Assembly (NCBI RefSeq): GCF_000003605.2
Contig: NW_003110805.1
Coordinates: 1-64,000 of the forward strand
Origin: Saccoglossus kowalevskii
Taxonomy: Eukaryota; Hemichordata; Enteropneusta; Harrimaniidae
Length of the DNA stretch: 64,000 nucleotides
Direction: 5' to 3'
The translations under genes and the position numbers were made by a program. Under the pieces are notes generated by a model. It was not told where the DNA came from. It made no database searches and saw nothing but the letters and a program-made list of their open reading frames with translations. Below, one piece after another: positions 29,479-43,020 of the stretch. Positions within the stretch are counted from its first letter, which is position 1. Each line of letters starts with the position of its first letter.

Positions 29479-30046
29479 CAATAATAAACAATCCAATGAA
29501 ATGGACAACAAACCACTTGAATAGTAAACAATCCAATGAAATGGACAAACCACTTGAATAGTAAAATTCCAATGAAATGGACAAACCACTTGAATAGTAA
29601 ACAATCCAATGAAATATACAAACCACTTGAATAATAAACAATCCAATGAAATGGACAAACCACTTGAATAGTAAACAATCCATTGAAATGGACAAATCAC
29701 TTTAATAGTAAACAATCCAATGAAATGGACAAACCACTTGAATAGTAAACAATCCAATGAAATGGACAAACCACTTGAATAGTATAGTAAACAATCCAAT
29801 GAAATGGACAACAAACCACTTGAATAGTAAACAATCCAATGAAATGGACAAACCACTTGAATAGTAAACAATCCAATGAAATAGACAAACCACTTGAATA
29901 GTAAACAATCCAATGAAGTGGACAAACTACTTGAATAGTAAACAATCCAATGAAATGGACAAACCACTTGAATAGAAAAATCCAATGAAATGGACAAGCC
30001 ACTTGAATAGTAAACAATCCAATGAAGTGGACAAACCACTTTAATA
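29479..30046 (+). repeat. Block D copy 2, source-like copy of a triplicated segment
   Basis: CAATAATAAAC at 29479 and ACTTTAATAG at 30038 are about 561 bp apart: one monomer less than copy 1, and one base less because of a TAGAAAAATCC variant at 29971. The second part (from about 29628) is found again at 56196 and in part at 61617. Confidence 0.84.
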
Positions 30047-33000
30047 GTAAACAATCCAATGAAGTGGACAAACCACTTGAATAGTAAACAATCCAATGAA
30101 GTGGACAAACCACTTGAATAGTAAACAATCCAATGAAATAGACAAACCACTTGAATAGTAAACAATCCAATGAAATAGACAAACCACTTGAATAGTAAAC
30201 AATCCAATGAAATGGACAAACCACTTGAATAGTAAACATTCCAATGAAGTGGACAAACCACTTGAATAGTAAACAATCCAATGAAATGGACAAACCACTT
30301 GAATAGTAAACAATCCAATGAAATGGACAACCCACTTGAATAGTAAACAATCCAATGAAATGGACAAACCACTTGAATAGTAAACAATCCAATGAAATAG
30401 ACAAACCACTTGAATAATAAACAATCCAATGAAATGGACAAACCACTTGAATAGTATAGTAAACAATCCAATGAAATGGACAAACAACTTGAATAATAAA
30501 AATCCAATGAAATGGACAAACCACTTGAATAGTAAACAATCCAATGAAATGGACAAACCACTTGAATAGTAAACAATCCAATGAAATGGACAAACCACTT
30601 GAATAGTATAGTAAACAATCCAATGAAATGGACAACAAACCACTTGAATAGTAAACAATCCAATGAAATGGACAAACCACTTGAATAGTAAACAATCCAA
30701 TGAAATAGACAAACCACTTGAATAGTAAACAATCCAATGAAATAGACAAACCACTTGAATAATAAACAATCCAATGAAATGGACAAACAACTTGAATAGT
30801 ATAGTAAACAATCCATGAAATGGACAAACGACTTGAATAGTAAACAATCCAAGGAAATGGACAAACCACTTGAATAGTAAAAATCCAATGAAATAGACAA
30901 ACCACTTGAATAGTAAAAATCCAATGAAGTGGACAAACCACTTGAATAGTAAACAATCCAATGAAGTGGACAAACCACTTGAATAGTAAAAATCCAATGA
31001 AATGGACAAACCACTTGAATAGTAAAAATCCAATGAAATGGACAAGCCACTTGAATAGTAAACAATCCAATGAAAGGGACAAACCACTTGAATAGTAAAC
31101 AATCCAATGAAGTGGACAAACCACTTGAATAGTAAACAGTCCAATGAAATGGACAAACCACTTGAATAGTAAAAATCCAATGAAATGGACAAGCCACTTG
31201 AATAGTAAACAATCCAATGAAGTGGACAAACCACTTGAATAGTAAAGAATCCAATGAAATGGACAAACCACTTGAATAGTAAAAATCCAATGAAATGGAC
31301 AAACCACTTGAATAGAAACAATCCAATAAATGGACAAACCACTTGAATAGTAACATTCCAATGAAATAGACAAACCACTTGAATAGAAAACAATCCAATG
31401 AAATGGACAAACCACTTGAATAGTAAACAATCCAATGAAATAGACAAACCACTTGAATAGTAAACAGTCCAATGAAATGGACAAACCACTTGAATAGTAA
31501 AAATCCAATGAAATGGACAAGCCACTTGAATAGTAAACAATCCAATGAAGTGGACAAACCACTTGAATAGTAAACAATCCAATGAAGTGGACAAACCACT
31601 TGAATAGTAAAGAATCCAATGAAATGGACAAACCACTTGAATAGTAAAAATCCAATGAAATGGACAAACCACTTGAATAGAAACAATCCAATGAAATGGA
31701 CAAACCACTTGAATAGTAAACAATCCAATGAAATGGACAAACCACTTGAATAGTAAACAATCCAATAAAATGGACAAACCACTTGAATAGTAAACATTCC
31801 AATGAAATAGACAAACCACTTGAATAGAAAACAATCCAATGAAATGGACAAACCACTTGAATAGAAACAATCCAATGAAATGGACAAACCACTTGAATAG
31901 TAAACAATCCAATGAAATAGACAAACCACTTGAATAATAAACAATCCAATGAAATGGACAAACCACTTGAATACTAAACAATCCAATAAAATGGACAAAC
32001 CATTTGAATAGTAAACAATCCAATGAAATGGACAAACCACTTGAATAGTAAACATTCCAATGAAATAGACAAACCACTTGAATAGAAAACAATCCAATGA
32101 AATGGACAAACCACTTGAATAGTAAACAATCCAATGAAATAGACAAACCACTTGAATAATAAACAATCCAATGAAATGGACAAACCACTTGAATACTAAA
32201 CAATCCAATAAAATGGACAAGCCACTTGAATAGTAAACAATCCAATGAAATAGACAAACCACTTGAATAGTAAACAATCCAATGAAATGGACAAACCACT
32301 TGAATAGTAAACATTCCAATGAAATAGACAAACCACTTGAATAGAAAACAATCCAATGAAATGGACAAACCACTTGAATAGTAAACAATCCAATGAAATA
32401 GACAAACCACTTGAATAATAAACAATCCAATGAAATGGACAAACCACTTGAATACTAAACAATCCAATAAAATGGACAAGCCACTTGAATAGTAAACAAT
32501 CCAATGAAATAGACAAACCACTTGAATAGTAAACAATCCAATGAAATGGACAAACCACTTGAATAGTAAACAATCCAATGAAATAGACAAACCACTTGAA
32601 TAATAAACAATCCAATGAAATGGACAAACCACTTGAATACTAAACAATCCATTGAAATGGACAAACCACTTGAATAGTAAACAATCCAATGAAATGGACA
32701 AACCACTTGAATAGTAAACAATCCAATGAAATGGACAAACCACTTGAATAGTAAACAATCCAATGAAATGGACAAACCACTTGAATAGTATAGTAAACAA
32801 TCCAATGAAATGGACTACAAACCACTTGAATAGTAAAGAATCCAAAGAAATGGACAAACCACTTGAATAGTAAACAATCCAATGAAATGGACAAACCACT
32901 TGAATAGTAAACAATCCAATGAAATGGACAAACCACTTGAATAGTAAACATTCCAATGAAATAGACAAACCACTTGAATAGAAAACAATCCAATGAAATG

Positions 33001-34624
33001 GACAAACCACTTGAATAGTAAACAATCCAAATGAAATAGACAAAACACTTGAATAATAAACAATCCAATGAAATAGACAAACCACTTGAAATAATAAACA
33101 ATCCAATGAAATGGACAAACCACTTGAATACTAAACAATCCATTGAAATGGACAAACCACTTGAATAGTAAACAATCCAATGAAATGGACAAACCACTTG
33201 AATAGTAAACAATCCAATGAAATGGACAAACTACTTGAATAGTAAACAATGTAATGAAATAGACAAACCACTTGAATAGTAAACAATCCAATGAAATGGA
33301 CAAACCACTTGAATAGTAAACAATCCAATGAAATAGACAAACCACTTGAATAGTAAACAATCCAATGAAATAGACAAACCACTTGAATAATAAACAATCC
33401 AATGAAATGGACAAACAACTTGAATAGTATAGTAAACAATCAATGAAATGGACAAACAACTTGAATAGTAAACAATCCAATGAAATGGACAAACCACTTG
33501 AATAGTAAAAATCCAATGAAATAGACAAACCACTTGAATAGTAAAAATCCAATGAAGTGGACAAACCACTTGAATAGTAAACAATCCAATGAAGTGGACA
33601 AACCACTTGAATAGTAAAAATCCAATGAAATGGACAAACCACTTGAATAGTAAAAATCCAATGAAATGGACAAGCCACTTGAATGGTAAACAATCCAATG
33701 AAGCGGACAAACCACTTGAATAGTAAACAATCCAATGAAGTGGACAAACCACTTGAATAGTAAACAGTCCAATGAAATGGACAAACCACTTGAATAGTAA
33801 AAATCCAATGAAATGGACAAGCCACTTGAATAGTAAACAATCCAATGAAGTGGACAAACCACTTGAATAGTAAACAATCCAATGAAATGGACAAACCACT
33901 TGAATAGTAAACATTCCAATGAAATAGACAAACCACTTGAATAGAAAACAATCCAATGAAATGGACAAACCACTTGAATAGTAAACAATCCAATGAAATA
34001 GACAAACCACTTGAATAATAAACAATCCAATGAAATGGACAAACCACTTGAATACTAAACAATCCAATAAAATGGACAAGCCACTTGAATAGTAAACAAT
34101 CCAATGAAATAGACAAACCACTTGAATAGTAAACAATCCAATGAAATGGACAAACCACTTGAATAGTAAACATTCCAATGAAATAGACAAACCACTTGAA
34201 TAGAAAACAATCCAATGAAATGGACAAACCACTTGAATAGTAAACAATCCAATGAAATAGACAAACCACTTGAATAGTAAACAGTCCAATGAAATGGACA
34301 AACCACTTGAATAGTAAAAATCCAATGAAATGGACAAGCCACTTGAATAGTAAACAATCCAATGAAGTGGACAAACCACTTGAATAGTAAACAATCCAAT
34401 GAAGTGGACAAACCACTTGAATAGTAAAGAATCCAATGAAATGGACAAACCACTTGAATAGTAAAAATCCAATGAAATGGACAAACCACTTGAATAGAAA
34501 CAATCCAATGAAATGGACAAACCACTTGAATAGTAAACAATCCAATGAAATGGACAAACCACTTGAATAGTAAACAATCCAATAAAATGGACAAACCACT
34601 TGAATAGTAAACAATCCAATGAAA

Positions 34625-34745
34625 TGGACAAACCACTGAATAGTAAAATCCATGAAGTGACAACCACTTGAATAGTAAACATCCAATGAAATGGACAAAC
34701 CACTTGAATAGTAAAAATCCAATGAAATGGACAAACCACTGAATA
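34625..34745 (+). repeat. Small deletion cluster
   Basis: CCACTGAATAG, GTAAAATCCATG, AAGTGACAACC, AAACATCC and a second CCACTGAATAG all lack one or more bases. Flanking monomers are regular. Confidence 0.65.
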
Positions 34746-35599
34746 GTAAACAATCCAATGAAATTGACAAACCACTTGAATAGTAAACAATCCAATGAAA
34801 TGGACAAACCACTTGAATAGTAAACAATCCAATGAAATGGACAAACCACTTGAATAGTAAACAATCCAATGAAATGGACAAACCACTTGAATAGTAAACA
34901 ATCCAATGAAATGGACAAACCACTTGAATAGTAAACAATCCAATGAAATGGACAAACCACTTGAATAGTATAGTAAACAATCCAATAAAATGGACAAACC
35001 ACTTGAATAGTAAAAATCCAATGAAATGGACAACCCACTTGAATAGTAAACAATCCAATGAAATGGACAAACCACTTGAATAGTAAACAATCCAATGAAA
35101 TGGACAAACCTCTTGAATAATAAACAATCCAATGAAATGGACAAACCACTTGAATAGTAAACAATCCAATGAAATGGACAAACCACTTGAATAGTAAACA
35201 ATCCAATGAAATAGACAAACCACTTGAATAGTAAACAATCCAATGAAATGGACAAACCACTTGAATAGTAAACAATCCAATGAAATAGACAAACCACTTG
35301 AATAGTAAACAATCCAATGAAATGGACAAACCACTTGAATAGTAAACAATCCAATGAAATAGACAAACCACTTGAATAATAAACAATCCAATGAAATGGA
35401 CAAACCACTTGAATAGTATAGTAAACAATTCAATGAAATGGACAAACAACTTGAATAGTAAAAATCCAATGAAATGGACAAACCACTTGAATAGTAAACA
35501 ATCCAATGAAATGGACAAACCACTTGAATAGTAAACAATCCAATGAAATAGACAAACCACTTGAATAGTAAACAATCCAATGAAATGGACAAACCACTT

Positions 35600-35754
35600 G
35601 AAGAGTAAACAATCCAATGAAATAGACAAACCACTTCAATAATCAACAATCCAATGAAATGGACAACAAACCACTTGAATAGTAAACAAATCCAATGAAA
35701 TGGACAAACCACTTGAATAGTAAAAATCCAATGAAATGGACAAGCCACTAGAAT
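35600..35754 (+). repeat. Block B copy 5 (111-bp spacing)
   Basis: CAATAATCAAC at 35637 and CTAGAAT at 35748 are 111 bp apart because of one extra A in AAACAAATCC. GAATTG has been replaced by ordinary GAATAG. A TCAATG variant sits 207 bp upstream at 35430. Confidence 0.8.
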
Positions 35755-36732
35755 AGTAAACAATCCAATGAAATAGACAAACCAGTTGAATAGTAAACAA
35801 TCCAATGAAATGAACAAACCACTTGAATAGTAAACAATCCAATGAAATAGACAAACCACTTGAATAATAAACAATCCAATGAAATGAACAAACCACTTGA
35901 ATAGTAAACAATCCAATGAAATGGACAAACCACTTGAATAGTAAACAATCCAATGAAATGGACAAACCACTTGAATAGTAAACAATCCAATGAAATGGAC
36001 AAACCACTTGAATAGTAAACAATCTAATGAAATGGACAAACCACTTGAATAGTAAACAATCCAATGAAATGGACAAACCACTTGAATAGTAAACAATCCA
36101 ATAAAATGGACAAACCACTTGAATAGTAAACAATCCAATGAAATGGACAAACCACTTGAATAGTATAGTAAACAATCCAATGAAATGGACAACAAACCAC
36201 TTGAATAGTAAACAATCCAATGAAATGGACAAACCACTTGAATAGTAAACAGTCCAATGAAATGGACAAACCACTTGAATAGTAAAAATCCAATGAAATG
36301 GACAAGCCACTTGAATAGTAAACAATCCAATGAAGTGGACAAACCACTTGAATAGTAAACAATCCAATGAAATTGACAAACCACTTGAATAGTAAACAAT
36401 CTAATGAAATGGACAAACCACTTGAATAGTAAACAATCCAATGAAATGGACAAACCACTTGAATAGTAAACAATCCAATGAAATAGACAAACCACTTGAA
36501 TAGTAAACAATCCAATGAAATGAACAAACCACTTGAATAGTAAACAATCCAATGAAATGAACAAACCACTTGAATAGTAAACAATCCAATGAAATAGACA
36601 AACCACTTGAATAGTAAACAATCCAATGAAATGAACAAACTACTTGAATAGTAAACAATCCAATGAAATAGACAAACCACTTGAATAGTAAACAATCCAA
36701 TGAAATGGACAAACTACTTGAATAGTAAACAA

Positions 36733-37302
36733 TGTAATGAAATAGACAAACCACTTGAATAGTAAACAATCCAATGAAATGGACAAACCACTTGAATAGT
36801 AAACAATCCAATGAAATGGACAAACCACTTGAAAATTAAACAATCCAATGAAATGGACAAACCACTTGAATAATAAACAATCCAATGAAATGGACAAACC
36901 ACTTGAATGGTAAACAATCCAATGAAATGGACAAACCACTTGAATAATAAGCAATCCAATGAAATAGACAAACCACTTGAACAGTAAACAATCCAATGAA
37001 ATGGACAAACCACTTGAATGGTAAACAATCCAATGAAATGAACAAACCACTTGAATAATAAGCAATCCAATGAAATAGACAAATCACTTGAACAGTAAAC
37101 AATCCAATAAAATGGACAAACCACTTGAATAGTAAACAATCCAATGAAATGGACAAACCACTTAAATGGTAAACAATCCAATGAAATGGACAAACCACTT
37201 GAATAATAAGCAATCCAATGAAATAGACAAACCACTTGAACAGTAAACAATCCAATGAAGTGGACAAACCACTTGAATAGTAAACAATCCAATGAAGTGG
37301 AC
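36733..37302 (+). repeat. Block A copy 6 (569-bp canonical form)
   Basis: The length and all internal spacings equal copy 3, and AAATTGAC again ends 750 bp after the start. The downstream tail matches until a single extra A near 37600 and a deletion-rich patch near 37725. The order of variants differs from copy 3 only by AATGAAATGG in place of AATAAAATGG after the first GAACAG. Confidence 0.88.
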
Positions 37303-37724
37303 AAACCACTTGAATAGTAAACAATCCAATGAAATGGACAAACCACTTGAATAGTAAAAATCCAATGAAGTGGACAAACCACTTGAATAGTAAACAATCC
37401 AATGAAATGGACAAACCACTTGAATAGTAAAAATCCAATGAAATGGACAAACCACTTGAATAGTAAACAATCCAATGAAATTGACAAACCACTTGAATAG
37501 TAAACAATCCAATGAAATGGACAAACCACTTGAATAGTAAACAATCCAATGAAATGGACAAACCACTTGAATAGTAAACAATCCAATGAAATGGACAAAA
37601 CCACTTGAATAGTAAACAATCCAATGAAATGGACAAACCACTTGAATAGTAAACAATCCAATGAAATGGACAAACCACTTGAATAGTATAGTAAACAATC
37701 CAATAAAATGGACAAACCACTTGA

Positions 37725-37775
37725 TAGTAAAAATCCCATGAAATGGACAACCACTTGATAGTAAACAATCCATTG
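37725..37775 (+). repeat. Small indel cluster in a Block A tail
   Basis: ACTTGATAG twice, ATCCCATG and ACAACCAC interrupt a tail that is regular in the sister copies at 19.5 and 26.8 kb. Confidence 0.65.
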
Positions 37776-39530
37776 AAATGGACAAACCACTTGAATAGTA
37801 AAAATCCAATGAAATGGACAAGCCACTTGAATAGTAAACAATCCAATGAAATGGACAAACCACTTGAATAGTAAACAATCCAATGAAATAGACAAACCAC
37901 TTGAATAATAAACAATCCAATGAAATGGACAAACCACTTGAATACTAAACAATCCATTGAAATGGACAAACCACTTGAATAGTAAACAATCCAATGAAAT
38001 GGACAAACCACTTGAATAGTAAACAATCCAATTAAATGGACAAACCACTTGAATAGTAAACAATCCAATGAAATGGACAAACCACTTGAATAGTAAAAAT
38101 CCAATAAAATGGACAAACCACTTGAATAGTAAACAATCCAATGAAATGGACAAACCACTTGAATAGTAAACAATCCAATTAAATGGACAAACCTCTTGAA
38201 TAATAAACAATCCAATGAAATCGACAAACCACTTGAATAGTAAACAATCCAATGAAATGGACAAACCACTTGAATAGTAAACAATCCAATGAAATAGACA
38301 AACCACTTGAATAGTAAACAATCCAATGAAATGGACAACCCACTTGAATAGTAAACAATCCAATGAAATGGACAAACCACTTGAATAGTAAACAATCCAA
38401 TGAAATAGACAAACCACTTGAATAGTAAACAATCCAATGAAATAGACAAACCACTTGAATAATAAACAATCCAATGAAATGGGCAAACCACTTGAATAGT
38501 AAACAATCCAATGAAGTGGACAAACCACTTGAATAGTAAAAATCCAATGAAATGGACAAACCACTTGAATAGTAAACAATCCAATGAAAAGGACAAACCA
38601 CTTGAATAGTAAACAATCCAATGAAATGGACAAACCACTTGAATAGTAAACAATCCAATGAAATGGACAAACCACTTGAATAGTATAGTAAACAATCCAA
38701 TGAAATGGACAACAAACCACTTGAATAGTAAACAATCCAATGAAATGGACAAACCACTTGAATAGTAAACAATCCAATGAAATGGACAAACCACTTGAAT
38801 AGTAAAAATCCAATGAAATAGACAAACCACTTGAATAGTAAAAATCCAAGGAAGTGGACAAACCACTTGAATAGTAAACAATCCAATGAAGTGGACAAAC
38901 CACTTGAATAGTAAAAATCCAATGAAATGGACAAACCACTTGAATAGTAAAAATCCAATGAAATGGACAAGCCACTTGAATAGTAAACAATCCAATGAAG
39001 TGGACAAACCACTTGAATAGTAAACAATCCAATGAAGTGGACAAACCACTTGAATAGTAAAAATCCAATGAAATGGACAAGCCACTTGAATAGTAAACAA
39101 TCCAATGAAGTGGACAAACCACTTGAATAGTAAACAATCCAATGAAGTGGACAAACCACTTGAATAGTAAACAATCCAATGAAATAGACAAACCACTTGA
39201 ATAATAAACAATCCAATGAAATGGACAAACCACTTGAATACTAAACAATCCAATAAAATGGACAAGCCACTTGAATAGTAAACAATCCAATGAAATAGAC
39301 AAACCACTTGAACAGTAAACAATCCAATGAAATGGGCAAACAACTTGAATAGTAAAAATCCAATGAAATGGACAAACCACTTGAATAGTAAACAATCCAA
39401 TGAAATGGACAAACCACTTGAATAGTAAACAATCCAATGAAATAGACAAACCACTTGAATAGTAAACAATCCAATGAAATGGACAAACCACTTGAAGAGT
39501 AAACAATCCAATGAAATAGACAAACCACTT

Positions 39531-41065
39531 CAATAATAAACAATCCAATGAAATGGACAACAAACCACTTGAATAGTAAACAATCCAATGAAATGGACAA
39601 ACCACTTGAATAGTAAAATTCCAATGAAATGGACAAACCACTTGAATAGTAAACAATCCAATGAAATATACAAACCACTTGAATAATAAACAATCCAATG
39701 AAATGGACAAACCACTTGGATAGTAAACAATCCATTGAAATGGACAAATCACTTGAATAGTAAACAATCCAATGAAATGGACAAACCACTTGAATAGTAA
39801 ACAATCCAATGAAATGGACAAACCACTTGAATAGTATAGTAAACAATCCAAATGAAATGGACAACAAACCACTTGAATAGTAAACAATCCAATGAAATGG
39901 ACAAACCACTTGAATAGTAAACAATCCAATGAAATAGACAAACCACTTGAATAGTAAACAATCCAATGAAATAGACAAACCACTTGAATAGTAAACAATC
40001 CAATGAAGTGGACAAACCACTTGAATAGTAAACAATCCAATGAAATGGACAAACCACTTGAATAGTAAAAATCCAATGAAATGGACAAGCCACTTGAACA
40101 GTAAACAATCCAATGAAGTGGACAAACCACTTTAAAAGTAAACAATCCAATGAAGTGGACAAACCACTTGAATAGTAAACAATCCAATGAAATGGACAAA
40201 CCACTTGAATAGATAAAAATCCAATGAAATGGACAAACCACTTGAATAGAAACAATCCAATGAAATGGACAAACCACTTGAATAGTAACAATCCAATGAA
40301 ATGGGCAACCACTTGAATAGTAAAACTCCAATGAAATGGACAAACCACTTGAATAGTAAACATTCCAATGAAATTGACAAACCACTTGAATAGTAAACAA
40401 TCCAATGAAATGGACAAACCACTTGAAGAGTAAACAATCCAATGAAATAGACAAACCACTTCAATAATAAACAATCCTATGAAATGGACAACAAACCACT
40501 TGAATAGTAAACAATCCAATGAAATGGACAAACCACTGAATAGTAAAATTCCAATGAAATGGACAAACCACTTGAATAGTAAACAATCCAATGAAATATA
40601 CAAACCACTTGAATAATAAACAATCCAATGAAATGGACAAACCACTTGGATAGTAAACAATCCATTGAAATGGACAAATCACTTGAATAGTAAACAATCC
40701 AATGAAATGGACAAACCACTTGAATAGTAAACAATCCAATGAAATGGACAAACCACTTGAATAGTATAGTAAACAATCCAATGAAATGGACAACAAACCA
40801 CTTGAATAGTAAACAATCCAATGAAATGGACAAACCACTTGAATAGTAAACAATCCAATGAAATAGACAAACCACTTGAATAGTAAACAATCCAATGAAA
40901 TAGACAAACCACTTGAATAGTAAACAATCCAATGAAGTGGACAAACCACTTGAATAGTAAACAATCCAATGAAATGGACAAACCACTTGAATAGTAAAAA
41001 TCCAATGAAATGGACAAGCCACTTGAATAGTAAACAATCCAATGAAGTGGACAAACCACTTTAAT
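39531..41065 (+). repeat. 931-bp tandem pair of Block D
   Basis: CAATAATAAAC starts both units, at 39531 and 40462. ACTTTAA ends the matching parts near 40131 and 41060. The internal lengths (600 and 598 bp) differ from the standard 599 by one inserted A near 39850 and one deleted T near 40539. Unit 1 continues with irregular monomers (see 40200-40330). Unit 2 runs on into AACATTCC-type monomers. Confidence 0.86.
40200..40330 (+). repeat. Irregular monomers at the end of tandem unit 1
   Basis: GAATAGATAAAAATCC, TAGAAACAATCC, GTAACAATCC, AATGGGCAACC and AAAACTCC follow one another just before the second 931-bp unit starts its own order of variants. Confidence 0.65.
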
Positions 41066-41395
41066 AGTAAACAATCCAATGAAGTGGACAAACCACTTGA
41101 ATAGTAAACAATCCAATGAAATGGACAAACCACTTGAATAGTAAAAATCCAATGAAATGGACAAACCACTTGAATAGAAACAATCCAATGAAATGGACAA
41201 ACCACTTGAATAGTAAACAATCCAATGAAATGGACAAACCACTTGAATAGTAAACATTCCAATGAAATAGACAAACCACTTGAATAGAAAACAATCCAAT
41301 GAAATGGACAAACCACTTGAATAGTAAACAATCCAATGAAATAGACAAACCACTTGAATAATAAACAATCCAATGAAATGGACAAACCACTTGAA

Positions 41396-42470
41396 TACTA
41401 AACAATCCAATAAAATGGACAAGCCACTTGAATAGTAAACAATCCAATGAAATAGACAAACCACTTGAATAGTAAACAATCCAATGAAATGGACAAACCA
41501 CTTGAATAGTAAAACTCCAATGAAATGGACAAACCACTTGAATAGTAAACAATCCAATGAAATTGACAAACCACTTGAATAGTAAAACTCCAATGAAATG
41601 GACAAACCACTTGAATAGTAAACAATCCAATGAAATTGACAAACCACTTGAATAGTAAACAATCCAATGAAATGGACAAACCACTTGAATAGTAAACATT
41701 CCAATGAAATAGACAAACCACTTGAATAGAAAACAATCCAATGAAATGGACAAACCACTTGAATAGTAAACAATCCAATGAAATTGACAAACCACTTGAA
41801 TAGAAACAATCCAATGAAATGGACAAACCACTTGAATAGTAAACAATCCAATGAAATGGACAAACCACTTGAATAGTAAAACTCCAATGAAATGGACAAA
41901 CCACTTGAATAGTAAACAATCCAATGAAATTGACAAACCACTTGAATAGTAAACAATCCAATGAAATGGACAAACCACTTGAATAGTAAACATTCCAATG
42001 AAATAGACAAACCACTTGAATAGAAAACAATCCAATGAAATGGACAAACCACTTGAATAGTAAACAATCCAATGAAATTGACAAACCACTTGAATAGAAA
42101 CAATCCAATGAAATGGACAAACCACTTGAATAGTAAACAATCCAATGAAATGGACAAACCACTTGAATAGTAAAACTCCAATGAAATGGACAAACCACTT
42201 GAATAGTAAACAATCCAATGAAATTGACAAACCACTTGAATAGTAAACAATCCAATGAAATGGACAAACCACTTGAATAGTAAACATTCCAATGAAATAG
42301 ACAAACCACTTGAATAGAAAACAATCCAATGAAATGGACAAACCACTTGAATAGTAAACAATCCAATGAAATAGACATACCACTTGAATAATAAACAATC
42401 CAATGAAATGGACAAACCACTTGAATAATAAACAATCCAATAAAATGGACAAGCCACTTGAATAGTAAAC
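41396..42470 (+). repeat. Segment paralogous to 12.8 kb, with two tandem 294-bp units
   Basis: GTAAAACTCC lies at 41509, 41582, 41876 and 42170. The last two intervals are exactly 294 bp, giving two full eight-monomer units and a third that breaks off after about six monomers. The first interval is 73 bp here but 110 bp in the 12.8-kb copy, so one monomer was gained or lost as well. Confidence 0.87.
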
Positions 42471-42903
42471 AATCCAATGAAATAGACAAACCACTTGAAT
42501 AGTAAACAATCCAATGAAATGGACAAACCACTTGAATAGTAAACAATCCAATGAAATAGACAAACCACTTGAATAATAAACAATCCAATGAAATGGACAA
42601 ACCACTTGAATACTAAACAATCCATTGAAATGGACAAACCACTTGAATAGTAAACAATCCAATGAAATGGACAAACCACTTGAATAGTAAACATTCCAAT
42701 GAAATAGACAAACCACTTGAATAGAAAACAATCCAATGAAATAGACAAACCACTTGAATAATAAACAATCCAATGAAATGGACAAACCACTTGAATACTA
42801 AACAATCCAATAAAATGGACAAGCCACTTGAATAGTAAACAATCCAATGAAATAGACAAACCACTTGAATAGTAAACAATCCAATGAAATGGACAAACCA
42901 CTT

Positions 42904-43020
42904 GAATAATCAACAATCCAATGAAATGGACAACAAACCACTTGAATAGTAAACAATCCAATGAAATGGACAAACCACTTGAATTGTAAAAATCCAATGA
43001 AATGGACAAGCCACTAGAAT
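42904..43020 (+). repeat. Block B copy 6 (altered head)
   Basis: GAATAATCAAC at 42904 replaces CAATAATCAAC, and no GAAGAG monomer precedes it. GAATTG and CTAGAAT (43014) keep the 110-bp spacing. It starts at a junction with AACATTCC-type monomers. Confidence 0.8.
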
